The translations under genes and the position numbers were made by a program. From contig CM043959.1 in NCBI GenBank assembly GCA_014529385.2, forward strand, positions 16,132,809-16,178,308: a stretch of 45,500 bases of DNA, in the 5' to 3' direction. Position 1 is the stretch's first letter. Each line of letters starts with the position of its first letter. The notes under the pieces are model-generated. The model was given only the letters and a program-made list of their open reading frames with translations. It made no database searches and was not told where the DNA came from. The DNA comes from Adiantum capillus-veneris (Eukaryota > Streptophyta > Polypodiopsida > Polypodiales > Pteridaceae). This document shows positions 33,188 through 44,040 of this stretch, piece after piece.

Positions 33188-34380
33188 TGTAACATTTAAT
33201 GGCCTAATAACTTATGTGTAGCGGAAATTAGCATGAACATAGTGTCCATTTCATTAGAATAGATTCCTAATGAGAATTACAAGAGTGCTTGGGTGGAGAG
33301 AGCAACAAAAAGCGTAACACCTAGTTAGATAGCATCAACAATACTTTCAAAAGAGAGAGAAATTAAGCTATTGACAACAGTTGAGGACCGGATTTGCATG
33401 GAGCCGGTCCCCCCTCCAAAAGGCTTTGTATTATGGTTTCTCCCATCAAGAGAGACATTGTACAATACAATTCTTTGTGTTCCTTCAAGACTAGCTAGTG
33501 CAATGAAGATGGAAGCTTCATGCACTAAGCAAAACACTTAACAAACACAACTTGAATTATCCCCATTCTCAGACCCAAGACCTCACACACCTTCGAAGAT
33601 GGTGAGAGCTAGCAGAGTATGAGAGTAGATTGAGAGGAAGAAGGAGTATCTTACGAGAAAGATGTACATCTCCTCACATAATCACTCATATGTAGCATAG
33701 CTTATCTTAGTAATTAGCTTGGTAGAGGAGATGAGCATGCATTGAAGCTTGGCTCTTGGTTGGATTTGCATCCACATGCCAAGAGAGTGTTGTTGTAGGC
33801 TTCTATCTCGCAAGCTTGGAGTAGGTGATGAGTTCTCCATTAAAACTTGGGAAGAGATAGTCTTTTCTTTCTTCACACATGAGCTTGTGTGAGTGTGTGT
33901 GTGTGATAATGCCTTGCAAAAATCAGCCCCCTCTCTCTCTTGGGCGAGCCCTCTTGCTAATTGCTCTTGCTGAAGCCTCATTGGCCCTCCCCAAGTCAAG
34001 CCAATTACAATTAAGCAGCATAAGTGATAGCCTTCTGACATGTCTCCCCCTTTCCCCTTTTGTGAGAGCTTTAGGTAATTAAATAATTAAACTAAACTCT
34101 CATTGGACCCCTTTGCCTCCTGGCCAATAGGAATCAGGCAAGCCATTGGGTTGTTGAATGCTCATTGGACCCCTTGGGAGACTGCCCAATAGTCTTCTAG
34201 GAGACTTAATTCTCATTGGTTTCTTTTATTAAATGTTTTTAAATTAATTAAACTAGATTTACTCTAGCTTAATTCTCATTGGTCCACTTCAAGGGTCTTC
34301 CAATAGGAATTGGGCACACCTTGTGGGCATCTGGCCTAGGGAGCTGACATGTGTCCCTAATTCCCTTTGTGAAAAGGGAG

Positions 34381-34457
<77 letters not shown>

Positions 34458-34813
34458 CTTTCTCTCTCATCCCCTACCTTTAGGGCTCGCCCCCTTCCAT
34501 GTAGGGATGTGCAAAGACTTTTAGGGCACACACAAAGCATCCAATTTTCCCTAGGGTTGACCTTTGGACACAACCTTTGAATTTTGCAACCTTAGCATTT
34601 TGGAAGTCTTAATGGGCTGAACCTTAGGGTCTTTTTAGCCCATTGTTGCACATGGATCTTTTGCAGATGGCCCCCCCTTTGGATCCCTACTGTGGCCGGT
34701 CTGCTAGCTTAACCAATATTCTAGCTTTTTCTCCCCTGGTACCTCCCCACATTAAATGATCAGTTTAATATGAGAAAATCATTTAGGAGAATTAGATATT
34801 GATTATTATGACA
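33188..34813 (-). repeat. 3' LTR of the chromovirus
   Basis: This LTR of 1626 bp starts and ends TG...CA in both readings. It contains a GT microsatellite of about 73 bp (34384-34456) that is much shorter in its partner. A 70-codon minus-strand frame (33325-33537) is shared with the partner but has no recognisable product. Confidence 0.93.
34384..34456. repeat. GT microsatellite within the LTR
   Basis: About 36 GT units. The same site in the partner LTR (about 43059-43074) has about 8, so the run expanded or contracted after insertion. Confidence 0.95.
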
Positions 34814-34830
34814 TTACCTCTCTCTTGAAA
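34814..34830 (-). other. Polypurine tract of the chromovirus
   Basis: On the minus strand the purine-rich aagagagaggtaa directly precedes the TG of the 3' LTR, the expected place for plus-strand priming. Confidence 0.7.
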
Positions 34831-35160
34831 TCATAGTCGTCCTCGACTATGGTGTAGAGAAGATAAAGCATATTCATGAGTCCTTTTCTTAGCGGGTAGA
34901 GGATCCCTATGTTACCCTACGACATCATTCCATAATGGATGACTAATCCATTTGGCGCTTGAGAGCCTGAGGCTACCGCAAGCATGTCTGCACATCAATC
35001 CTATCAGTCTTCCATAGTAGAGTGACAAGCTCTACTTGGTGTTTGGGAGACGTCGTCTCCGCAAACTTGATCTAAGCATGCATACTACTTCATTTTTGTG
35101 CACAAATAAAGAAAAAGAGAGTCTTATAAGACAAAAATTTTGTTCATTTTTAACATTTTG
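34831..35160 (-). other. 3' untranslated region of the chromovirus
   Basis: Between the chromodomain stop and the polypurine tract there is no open frame of note. Nothing else is recognised here. Confidence 0.5.
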
Positions 35161-36763
35161 TACATTTGCTTACTCTTGGGAAGCATTGTAAGCATTGACA
35201 ACGTTTAGGTTATCCTTTAATTGTATGCCTTGCATCCATCTAGCATCTTCAAAAGGATAATTCTTAAACTTAATAAGATATGGTCCGGATAGTCTTACCG
35301 CCTCTCAATGCCTTGTCTTCATGTCGGAGAATGGACTCGGGCTGCAGCACCTCCTCTTGGTCCTCGATCTCCGGTGGGTCTTCAATAGTTGGTTCTTGAG
35401 GTGGCTCTCCTTTGTAAGGCTTTAATAGGCTCACATGAAAAGCATTGTGTATGAGCCAATGATTGGGCAACTTAAGTTGATAGGCCATGTCATTGATTGG
35501 CCTAAGAATCTGGAAGGGACCATAGTACCTTTTTGCTAGTTTAGCATAGTACTTTTGGTGGCCCGTAGGATTCTTGCCCGTCGTGTGCCTTAATCGAGCC
35601 TTGGGAAACTTTAACAAGACCCAATCGTTTTCTTTAAAGGTTTGGGCTCTTCTGTGCTTGTCAGCAGCAGCCTTTTGCCTTTGCTGTGAGATAGAGATAG
35701 CATCTTTAATCTTTTGAAAAGATTCTTGTAGGTCTCGGCTATACTCATCTGTAGCGAAGATCTTCCCATGTACCTTAAGTAGCAAGGGACTTTTTGATCT
35801 TCCCTCAATTACCTCGAAAGGTGCTTTTCCCGTGGAAGTATGTACAGTGTTATTGTAAGCATACTCCACTAAGGGTAAGTAATTCTCCTATTGGGCTCTT
35901 TGATCTACTTCCGTTACATAGGCTTTTAGTAGATCGAGAATTGTTAGGTTAGCTATTTCACTTTGGCCATCCGTTTGTGGATGATAGGCCGAAGAGAAAT
36001 TTAGCCTTGTCCCTAAATTCTCAAAGAGACCCTTCTAGAAATTACTGGTCATTCTAGGATCTCTATCCGACACTATGGACATTGGTAAGCCATGGTATTT
36101 GAAAATTTGTGAAATGAAGAGGGTTGCCATTTGATAGGCTTTGATAGTCTTTTTGACAGGTATAAAATGAGCTTGTTTACTGAACCTGTCTACTATCGTC
36201 CATATTCCCGTATTCCCATGGATAGACTTAGGCAATCCAAAGATAAAATCCATGGATATGCTCTCCCATGGTGAATTAGGGATCGGCAAGGGTTGAAGCA
36301 ATCCAGGTTGCTTCCCTCTATCAAATTTTGTCTTTTGACATACCACACATTTGGAAGCATACTCTTGTATGTTCACTTTCATGGTAGGCCAATAGAAATA
36401 TGTTTCAATTCCCTTTAAGGTAGACTGAATCTCTCTATGCCCCGCATACGGGGGAGCATGAGATTCATACATTACTTTCTCACGCAGGGAGTTAGTAACG
36501 CATAGTCTATTGCCATAGAGAATATAACCATCTTGTAAAGTAAATGGTTCTTCTTTCTTCCCTAATGTAAGGGCTGAAATCACATCTCTAAAATCGGAAT
36601 CAATAGCATACTCATCTATCATTGAAGATAGATCATTGTGAGTTGCTATGGAAACCGCATTCACTCTCGGTCGTCTTGAGAGTGCATCGGCTACTTGATT
36701 ATGCTTGCCAGCAATGTGAGCAATATGAAAATGAAATTGCAAAAGGAAATTTGCCCACCTCAT
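35161..36763 (-). pseudogene. Chromovirus integrase with C-terminal chromodomain
   Basis: The zinc finger reads HAPPYAGH ... CVVC, the core SMDFIFGLP, IVDRFSKQAHFIPV, SDRDPRMTS and AYHPQTDGQSEIANL, and the C-terminus NDWVLLKFPKARLR, KRYYGPFQIL and FHVSLLKPYKG. After a frameshift near 35283 the end reads YLIKFKNYPFEDARWMQ, matching the chromodomain pattern in which an aromatic cage and ED-x-x-W are expected; the first aromatic is the Tyr and the Trp is kept. Chromodomains direct such elements to marked chromatin. Stops are TAG near 36034 (SNF-stop-KGLF) and TAG near 35889 (AQ-stop-ENYLPL, probably from TGG). Confidence 0.85.
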
Positions 36764-37234
36764 TTGTTTGTCGGAGAGCTTGGTCTACGTCATGAAGTAC
36801 TTAAGACTTTGGTGATCCGTTCGCTGAATGAAAGGAGTCCCCAATAAATAGTGCTTCCATGAGTCTAAGGCATGTAGAACTGCAAGGAGTTCCTTTTTTT
36901 ATATGCCTAGAGCTTTCTCAACAGGGTCGATCCTTCGGCTCTCATAGCCTATGGCGTGCCCTTCTTGGAGAAAAACAGCTCCAAGGCAATCACCACAAGC
37001 ATCACATTGGACCTCAAATGGTTTTGAGAGATCCGGTAGTGTAAGCACAGGTTGAGAGATAAGCTTTTCTTTAAGCTTTTCAAAAGCATTGTTCTCCTTA
37101 GCAGACCATGTATACCTAATGCTTTTTTTTGTTAGGTCGTGTAATGGTCCCGCAATTTGTGAGAACTTTTCTATGAAGCGTCTATAATATGCACACATAC
37201 CTATGAAGCTTCTTAGTTCATGCAGATTCCTTGG
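36764..37234 (-). pseudogene. Chromovirus RNase H segment
   Basis: After TAA at 37235-37237 (KGWP-stop-PRNLHEL) the reading continues with SFIGMCAYYRRFIEKFSQIA, then RNase H: FEVQCDACGDCLGAVFLQEG, KELLAVLHALDSWKHYL and TDHQSLKYF. Stops lie near 36899 (LGI-stop-KKELL) and 36785 (FMT-stop-TKLSDKQ). The motif IAGKHNQVADALSRRP follows at the junction with integrase. Confidence 0.85.
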
Positions 37235-39382
37235 TTAAGGCCATCCTTTTATTACCTCTAACTTGGATGGATCCATTTGGATGCCATCTTGAGAGATAAT
37301 GTGACCTGAATATTGAATCTCTTGCAAGAAAAATTCACTTTTCTTTCGATTAACATAAAGTTTATTCTCTCTTAAAACTTGAAATATTACCTGGAGATGT
37401 TGCTTGTGTTCCTCCAATGAATTAGAGTAGATGATAATATCATCAAAGAACACTCCAGTGAAGGTTCGATGAGGCCTGAATAGCTTCTCCATCAAGCGGT
37501 TGAATGTGGCTGGTGCATTGGTCAAGCCAAAAGGCATGACAATGTATTCGTAAAGACCAAATGTAGTGTGAAACGCGGTCTTTACAATGTCTTGATCAAC
37601 TATCCTTATTTGATGATAGCCACTCTTTAGGTCAACCCTACTGAAGTAGGTCGATCCTTGTAGCTTATCAAATAGGTCTTCTACCCGTGGATCGAGAAAC
37701 CTATTCTTGATAGTGATCCTATTTAGTGCTCTATAGTCGACACACATACGATATGTGCCGTCTTTCTTTTGCACTAATAGCACAGGTGAGCAAAATGGAG
37801 ATGAGCTAGGCCTAACCATGCCCTTCTCAACTAACTCATGCACTTGCCGCATAATCTCCTCTTGTTGAGCTTGAGAAACTCTATAAGGAGGTTTATTAGG
37901 CGGTGAACTTCCTGGAAGAAGTTCAATTGCATGGTCATCATTACCTCGTTTAGGAGGTAGCTCACAAGGGATGTCGTCAATAAAAACATCTTGAAACCCC
38001 TTGAGAAAATTGGATAACTCTAATTCCTTTTGGTTGCTTTTATTTTCGTTTTTTAAAGCATTAGGTTCATTTTGAGAATCTTTAACAAAAATCATGTACA
38101 CGGAAATAGAGCTCTTTATTGACTTGTTGAAAGCTGGTGTATGTACAATGGGGATGGTGTTACCCATTTCCTTAGCATCTATATACATGTCTTTTTCCCT
38201 GAACTTAAAGGAGATTCTCCTTTCAGGAAATTTAACATCGACAGCCAGGCGGTCAAACCATGGTGCCCCTAGGATTACATCCTCATGCTTGAGAGGAGAG
38301 ATAAAGAAGTCCTCTTTGTCCACATAGCCTTGGACATGAAGCCTCAATTTCCCAATTAAGGGAGTGACTGAAGCTTCTTGCCCCTTAAAGGCACTGCCTG
38401 CGGGTAGGACATCTCCCATCTCGTAGGATTGTATGCCTAGCTTGGTGGCTAACTCCATAGATATAAAATTGTGAGTAGAACCAGGGTCAAAGAGAATAAA
38501 AGCATCATGTTCTCTTACCTTTCCCCAAGCATGGCATAGAGGAGATCCTTTGTGTTGAGTTTGGTGAGTCTCCTCCTCTTGGATTTCAACCAAGGAAGCT
38601 CTAGGAGGATCTTGGAGGTTGTTCTTTTGGGGACAAGCGCGGTACGCATGCCCTTGTTCACCACACTTGAAACACCGGTTATCCTTACGATAACGCTCAA
38701 GCTCTTCAAGAGAGAGTTTATTCTTACCTTTGTAAACTCCCTTCTCTTTAGCTTTGTTGGAGTTGCCCTTAGGAGACTTTTGGACATTGTCCTTCCCCTT
38801 AGGCTCATCGGAACCCTTGTTTTCCGGGGGCTTGTTATTTCTTTTTGCCCCCGTTTGGAAATTGATTCGAGAGGCAACCATGGTGTGGTGTATTACCGCC
38901 GATATGGTACGTGGTCTTTGGGAGTTGACATACTTCGCCATTTCTTCGGTTAAGCCCGCACAAAATTGTTGCTTTTGCTCTCCAAAATCCAACCTTTTGA
39001 AGACAGTGGCTTTGAGTTGTAAGTCCCAAAACTTGTCTACATATTTGTGGATGGATTCATTGGGAGAGAGCTTTAAGCTTCCCCATTCGGTGAGTACTTT
39101 GTCTTTGGAATCGGTGGCCAAAAATTGCTTCATAATGGAAGCTCTTGAAGCTTTCCATGTTCGCGGAGCTTCACTGTTGGCTCGTAGGCTAGACCACCAT
39201 TGTCTGGCGGACTTTTGAAAGTGCATAGCTACATGGCGTAGCTCAGAGGACTCCGTGAAGCCCTCATCTCTAAACGCCACATCGAATTGCTGGATAAAGG
39301 CCAAGACTTTGTCCGTAGCACCAAAGGTACCATCATAGGTAAGGAAAGAGATGCTCTTCCCTCCCTCTTTGAATTTCTTCAA
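37235..39382 (-). CDS. Chromovirus gag-protease-RT frame
   Basis: This is an uninterrupted frame of 715 codons. Gag: RQWWSSLRAN and a single CCHC knuckle CFKCGEQGHAYRAC. Protease: AFILFDPGSTHNFIS, with DPG in place of the usual DSG or DTG, and GAPWF. RT: MVRPSSSPFCSPVLLVQKKD, YFSRVDLKSGYHQIRI, VMPFGLTNAPATFNRLM and the active-site FFDDIIIYS, then YSGHIISQDGIQMD. The real gag start lies further upstream at 40119, behind a TGA near 39432. The open length shows that decay of this element is recent. Confidence 0.9.
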   Translation of the reverse strand: MKKFKEGGKSISFLTYDGTFGATDKVLAFIQQFDVAFRDEGFTESSELRHVAMHFQKSARQWWSSLRANSEAPRTWKASRASIMKQFLATDSKDKVLTEWGSLKLSPNESIHKYVDKFWDLQLKATVFKRLDFGEQKQQFCAGLTEEMAKYVNSQRPRTISAVIHHTMVASRINFQTGAKRNNKPPENKGSDEPKGKDNVQKSPKGNSNKAKEKGVYKGKNKLSLEELERYRKDNRCFKCGEQGHAYRACPQKNNLQDPPRASLVEIQEEETHQTQHKGSPLCHAWGKVREHDAFILFDPGSTHNFISMELATKLGIQSYEMGDVLPAGSAFKGQEASVTPLIGKLRLHVQGYVDKEDFFISPLKHEDVILGAPWFDRLAVDVKFPERRISFKFREKDMYIDAKEMGNTIPIVHTPAFNKSIKSSISVYMIFVKDSQNEPNALKNENKSNQKELELSNFLKGFQDVFIDDIPCELPPKRGNDDHAIELLPGSSPPNKPPYRVSQAQQEEIMRQVHELVEKGMVRPSSSPFCSPVLLVQKKDGTYRMCVDYRALNRITIKNRFLDPRVEDLFDKLQGSTYFSRVDLKSGYHQIRIVDQDIVKTAFHTTFGLYEYIVMPFGLTNAPATFNRLMEKLFRPHRTFTGVFFDDIIIYSNSLEEHKQHLQVIFQVLRENKLYVNRKKSEFFLQEIQYSGHIISQDGIQMDPSKLEVIKGWP

Positions 39383-40119
39383 CTTGGACGACCTCTTCCA
39401 TGCGGCATAGGATTTCCTATGGCCTCTTCTTTTTCATGGTTCAAAGGTTGCACCATCACTTTCTTCATAGGATGAAGAATTTGAAGAAGGTGGAGAAGAG
39501 GGTGACCTCTTTCTCGCCTTTTTCTTGTCTTGATCTTTGTCATCTTCACCATAGCTTTCATAAGAGGAAGAGGATGAAGAAGATGGCGAAGAGGGTGTCC
39601 TCTTTCTCGCCTTTTTCTTCTCTTGCTTTTTATCATCCCTCTTTGAATTGTGGTGGGGAGAAGAATATGATGGTCTTCTCCGCTTTGGTGGTGATGGAGA
39701 GCGTTTAGCCCGCCGTCTTCGTGGAGCCATCTCCGCCGAGGTGGCGGGAGACTCACTTCTTTCTCGTTCCTTCGGTGGAGGCTCTTGAGTTCTCCTTTGG
39801 GAAGGAGATACATCATCAAGAAGTAAATTTTTGAGCCCTTCATAAGGATTCTCTTCTTCTTCCCGAATCGGAGAGAGACCTCTTTTGGTAGTCTCACAAG
39901 GAGGCTTCCTAGGTGTTTTCTCATCATGGTGATGAGCTTGGAGAATCCCGTGAGCACGGAGATGCCGTTGCACTTCACTTTGGAGAGATGGATTGCCCAT
40001 GGCTTGTTGAAGCTTAGAAACAAGATAGTTAACAAGCATTGAAGCATCATTAGTAGCTTGCTCATGAGCAAAATCAAAGTATCAACATTAATTTCACTCT
40101 CTTTACTATTGTCAGCCAT
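39383..40119 (-). pseudogene. N-terminal part of chromovirus gag
   Basis: It starts MADNSKESEINVDTL at 40119, shifts frame near 40070 into DFAHEQATNDASMLVNYLVS, and runs through a basic, Ser- and Arg-rich stretch with two similar KKKARKR-(S/T)-PSSP blocks (about 39620 and 39510). It ends EP-stop-KRRGHRKSYAAW at TGA near 39432 (probably CGA before), after which the frame continues into the 715-codon frame. The basic blocks could be nuclear localisation or RNA-binding segments. Confidence 0.75.
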
Positions 40120-40523
40120 TCTAACAACTTTTAGGTGTAAACTTTTTAGGTGTACTTTGGCACTTCAAGCCCTAGTTGCTACTCCTCTTTACCCCTTTAG
40201 AAAAAGCACTCAAGCTACTGTACCCGCGGCTCGAATACCATTAATTGCAAGGAATAGAAGAGAGGGTCTTTCGACACCAAAACATCATCGGCTACTGTCA
40301 AGCTTCTAATAGCTCAATAGTGGTTAAGCCGTAGGCAAGCCCCGTAGGACTCCACTATTAAGACCATAGCTCTCGACGGTGATGCCCCGTTAACTGCACA
40401 AAGGCAGGCGCACTGCAAGGCTGAAAAATCCCTATTCTACTTACTCACAGGCAATAAATAATACCAACCATTTGTAGCTAGCTTGAGGACCTCCCTTCTT
40501 GAGCAAGAAAAGAGAAACCTTGA

Positions 40524-40535
40524 GCTCTGATACCA
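40524..40535 (-). other. Primer-binding site, initiator tRNA-Met type
   Basis: On the minus strand tggtatcagagc begins two bases after the TGTTACA-side end of the 5' LTR. It is the common plant primer site complementary to the initiator tRNA-Met 3' end. Confidence 0.9.
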
Positions 40536-40536
40536 A

Positions 40537-43453
40537 TGTAACATTTAATGGCCTAATAACTTATGTGTAGCGGAAATTAGCATGAACATAGTGGCCATTT
40601 CATTAGAATAGATTCCTAATGAGAATTACAAGAGTGCTTGGGTGGAGAGAGCAACAAAAAGCGTAACACCTAGTTAGATAGCATCAACAATACTTTCAAA
40701 AGAGAGAGAAATTAATCTATTGACAACAGTTGAGGACCGGATTTGCATGGAGCCGGTCCCCCCTCCAAAAGGCTTTGTATTATGGTTTCTCCCATCAAGA
40801 GAGACATTGTACAATACAATTCTTTGTGTTCCTTCAAGACTAGCTAGTGCAATGAAGATGGAAGCTTCATGCACTAAGCAAAACACTTAACAAACACAAC
40901 TTGAATTATCCCCGTTCTCAGACCCAAGACCTCACACACCTTCGAAGATGGTGAGAGCTAGCAGGGTATGAGAGTAGATTGAGAGGAAGAAGGAGTATCT
41001 TACGAGAAAGATGTACATCTCCTCACATAATCACTCATATGTAGCATAGCTTAGCTTAGTAATTAGCTTGGTAGAGGAGATGAGCATGCATTGAAGTTTG
41101 GCTCTTGGTTGGATTTGCATCCACATGCCAAGAGAGTGTTGTTGTAGGCTTCTATCTCACAAGCTTGGAGTAGGTGATGAGTTCTCCATTAAAGCTTGGG
41201 AAGAGATAGTCTTCTCTTTCTTCACACATGAGCTTGTGTGAGTGTGTGTGTGTGTGTGATAATGCCTTGCAAAAATCAGCCCCCTCTCTCTCTTAGGCGA
41301 GCCCTCTTGCTAATTGCTCTTGCTAAAGCCTCATTGGCCCTCCCCAAGTCAAGCCAATTACAATTAAGCAGCATAAGTGATAGCCTTCTGGCATGTGTCC
41401 GCCTTTCCCCTTTTGTGAGAGCTTTAGGTAATTAAATAATTAAACTAAACTCTCATTGGACCCCTTTGCCTCCTGGATAGTAGGAATTAGGCAAGCCATT
41501 GGGCTCCTGAATGCTCATTGGACCCCTTGGGAGACTGCCCAATAGTCTTCTAGGAGACTTAACACTAGGTTGGTAATGGGACACTTTTATGTCCTGTTAA
41601 GTGACCATTTTCCTTGAATTATGTCAAGAGTTTCAAAATGAATTTTGAGGTGCTATCTGTCTAGAAAGTTGTCTCATGAGCTGAAAAAAACTCGACATTT
41701 TTTTGGAATATCAATTCCATCTCTAACCTTGTCCTTGCACAACATTTCACAACCTAAACTGTGTGAAAAAATGGGTCCTGTTTTTGGCATTTTTCAACTT
41801 TTTGCAACTATACCACTCTAGAATTCATATTTGTGAGGTCTATAATGCTAGAGAACTATCTTTAGTAGTCCTCAACATGTTCTGATGCTTCTAGGGAGAA
41901 ATAAATGTTAAAGTTGTAAGTTATGACCAAATTACAAAAATTGTCAAATCCTGTTTTTTAGCCAATTTTAGCTCTTCTATGATTTTTTTGGTGGCTTTCA
42001 TGATATCCAAATGAAATTTTGATTTTCTATGTCGCATATTGTAACTTAAAGCTAATATTCCTTGAGTTTTGGGGCACCTTATACCCTATTTTGCATAGTA
42101 GACAACGATGGTTGATTTTTTCAATTACAGAAGAAAACGAAACATTCTAGTATATCAAGTATAGCTTTCTCAATATTGTTAGTTTCTTGTGACAACTACA
42201 TGCATTTTGTAGGTAGTAACTATATCTAGTCATAAGGATCAAATTTGGCTAGATATTGAATAGTTTCTATGGGATTCTACAACTCATAATGTTGAACCAG
42301 TTTTTTCATGTTTGCTGTATTTAGCACTTCATCTTTGTCCCCAAGATTCCCCTTGGTAAGAGATGTATTATTCTTTTGACATGCTCCATGGCTCCTTATG
42401 AACGTAAAGGACAATAGGGAACTAAGAAAACATGCATATATTATATGTATTGAGCGTGGCTATAGAAACTTTGATGATAGGTTTGCAGATGATAAAAATT
42501 CAACTTTTTTGTACCTATTTCTTTTGGCAAAACAAAAAATAGTGAGTGAGAAGCAATCATATGTTCAGATCACCAACCCATTGAAGTTAACTAGGGAATT
42601 TATCTCAAGTCCTACAAAAATCCCTAATCTTATTTTTATGCAATAAAACGTAAGAAATGACAGTTTTGATGAAAATGTACTGGTCCATCAAGTTTGGAGG
42701 CTTCGTGTGACCAAAAGATGAGAAATTTTACAAGTTTCTTATTTTTTCCATGTGTAGTAGGTCTTGAACTATAACCTCATGAAAAGATTTTACAAAATGA
42801 GTGGATCTACTATGGTTTTGGAGGTTTTTTTCAAAACCCTGAAAGGACACTTTTATGTCCTGTTAGGTTACCAACCTAGTGTTAATTCTCATTGGTTTCT
42901 TTTATTAAATGTTTTTAAATTAATTAAACTAGATTTACTCTAGCTTAATTCTCATTGGTCCACTTCAAGGGTCTTCCAATAGGAATTGAGCACACCTTGT
43001 GGGCATCTGGCCTAGGGAGCTGACATGTGTCCCTAATTCCCTTCGTGAAAAGGGAGCCTGTGTGTGTGTGTGTGGCTTTCTCTCTCATCCCCTACCTTTA
43101 GGGCTCGTCCCCTTCCATGTAGGGATGTGCAAAGACTTTTAGGGCACACACAAAGCATCCAATTTTCCCTAGGGTTGACCTTTGGACACAACCTTTGAAT
43201 TTTGGAACCTTAGCATTTTGGAAGTCTTAATGGGCTGAACCTTAGGGTCTTTTTAGCCCATTGTTGCACATGGCTCTTTTGCAGATGGCCCCCCCTTTGG
43301 ATCCCTATTTTCCCTCCTTTGGATCCCTACTGTGGCCGTTATGCTAGCTTAACCAATATTCTAGCTTTTTCTCCCCTGGTACCTCCCCACATTAAATGAT
43401 CAGTTTAATATGAGAAAATCATTTAGGAGAATTAGATATTGATTATTATGACA
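40537..43453 (-). repeat. 5' LTR of the chromovirus, enlarged by a nested element
   Basis: It matches the 3' LTR throughout except for a 1.3-kb insertion (41562-42882), a shorter GT run, and a small duplication around ggatccctat near 43300. Without these the length equals its partner. Confidence 0.93.
41562..42882. mobile_element. Non-autonomous TIR DNA transposon (about 1.32 kb)
   Basis: Terminal inverted repeats ACACTAGGTTGGTAA and TTACCAACCTAGTGT bound the insert, and comparison with the other LTR shows the exact empty site (gagacttaattctc). The duplicated target reads as TA, or three bases if the end A/T is counted in the target. A direct subterminal repeat ggacacttttatgtcctgtta sits just inside both ends. 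The only frame above 60 codons (42398-42646) has no recognisable motif, so a partner transposase must act in trans. TA targets suggest Tc1/mariner and three-base TTA/TAA targets PIF/Harbinger; the family is unresolved. Confidence 0.88.
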
Positions 43454-43458
43454 ACTTC
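43454..43458. repeat. Target-site duplication, right copy
   Basis: ACTTC follows the CA end of the right LTR and matches 33183-33187. Confidence 0.9.
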
Positions 43459-43688
43459 TAGTCATTAGAGACAACCTGAAGAGAGCTAGTGATAGGTAGA
43501 AGAGCTACACTGATCTTCACCGCTCTGCTAGAAGCTTTAGTGAAGGTGAACAAGTTTTCCTTAGATTCAAACCCAAACGCAGCTCCTTAAAGCTAGGGAA
43601 ATTCCTGTTAGCATCAAGCTAACGTGGACACCATTTTTCGGAGTTCTCATTGTAAACACAAGTATTATTTTGATAAATTGGGGATATT
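43459..43688 (+). pseudogene. Old Ty3/gypsy integrase, 3' part
   Basis: Removing the chromovirus and one target copy joins HQL to LVIRDNLKRASDR in frame. The segment continues with SYTDLHRSARSFSEGEQVFL and FKPKRSSLKLGK, the C-terminal integrase pattern, with stops near 43498 and 43617. A purine-rich ttggggata (43678-43686) could be its polypurine tract. Confidence 0.8.
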
Positions 43689-44020
43689 GTAACTCCTGTT
43701 TTCTTGGTAAACCTTATAATTAATGAGCCGGGGCTACAAGCTTCCAGATTGTATCAGCCAGCCCATTCCCAGCTTTGGTAGAACTCCAGATTATTACTTT
43801 TGACCACCCAAAAACCTTGGCTAAGATATAAAAGCCAATTTTTGTAAATTTTTTATAAGTTTTTGGATAAGAAATACACAGCGTAAGCTAACGACGCTCA
43901 CTTCTCTCCTTATCGCGCTTCCTACTTCCTCTTCAGTTGTCACATTGCGTATGTTTTTGTTGCATTGCAACCGCGGGTAAGAGCTCTACGCATTGACATA
44001 AGCAGTTCACAGTATTTCGT
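43689..44020 (+). repeat. Possible LTR following the old pol relic
   Basis: tgtaactcctg directly after a purine run is the expected start of a 3' LTR. The end is not clear; ttcaca near 44009 or the cgtaac before a primer-like site at 44027 are candidates. No second copy was found upstream. Confidence 0.4.
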
Positions 44021-44026
44021 AACTTT

Positions 44027-44040
44027 TGGCGCCGCCGACC
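44027..44040 (+). other. Primer-binding-site-like sequence
   Basis: tggcgccgccgacc resembles the start of tRNA-Asp-type primer sites (tggcgccgttgccgg) but diverges after nine bases. It may be a degraded site of yet another LTR element. Confidence 0.3.

Larger units (their letters stand above)
33188..43453 (-). mobile_element. Chromovirus (Ty3/gypsy) with both LTRs, nested insertion
   Basis: LTRs at 33188-34813 and 40537-43453 share TGTAACATTT...TTATGACA ends and are flanked by the 5-bp duplication ACTTC. Internal order on the minus strand is initiator tRNA-Met primer site, gag, protease, RT, RNase H, integrase, chromodomain, polypurine tract. The LTR pair differs at few positions apart from indels, so the insertion is fairly recent. 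The coding frame has several stops and at least two frameshifts. It sits precisely inside the older plus-strand integrase. Confidence 0.93.

Noticed and set aside
33325-33537. Conserved 70-codon minus-strand frame present in both LTRs (also 40674-40886)
   Set aside because: Both copies come from the same LTR at insertion, so sharing is not evidence of selection; no motif is recognisable.
34289-34580. Open frames over the GT repeat in the LTR
   Set aside because: By-products of the dinucleotide repeat, absent at that length from the partner LTR.
42398-42646. 82-codon frame inside the TIR element as a transposase remnant
   Set aside because: It has no DDE or helix-turn-helix features and is short; the element is best read as non-autonomous.
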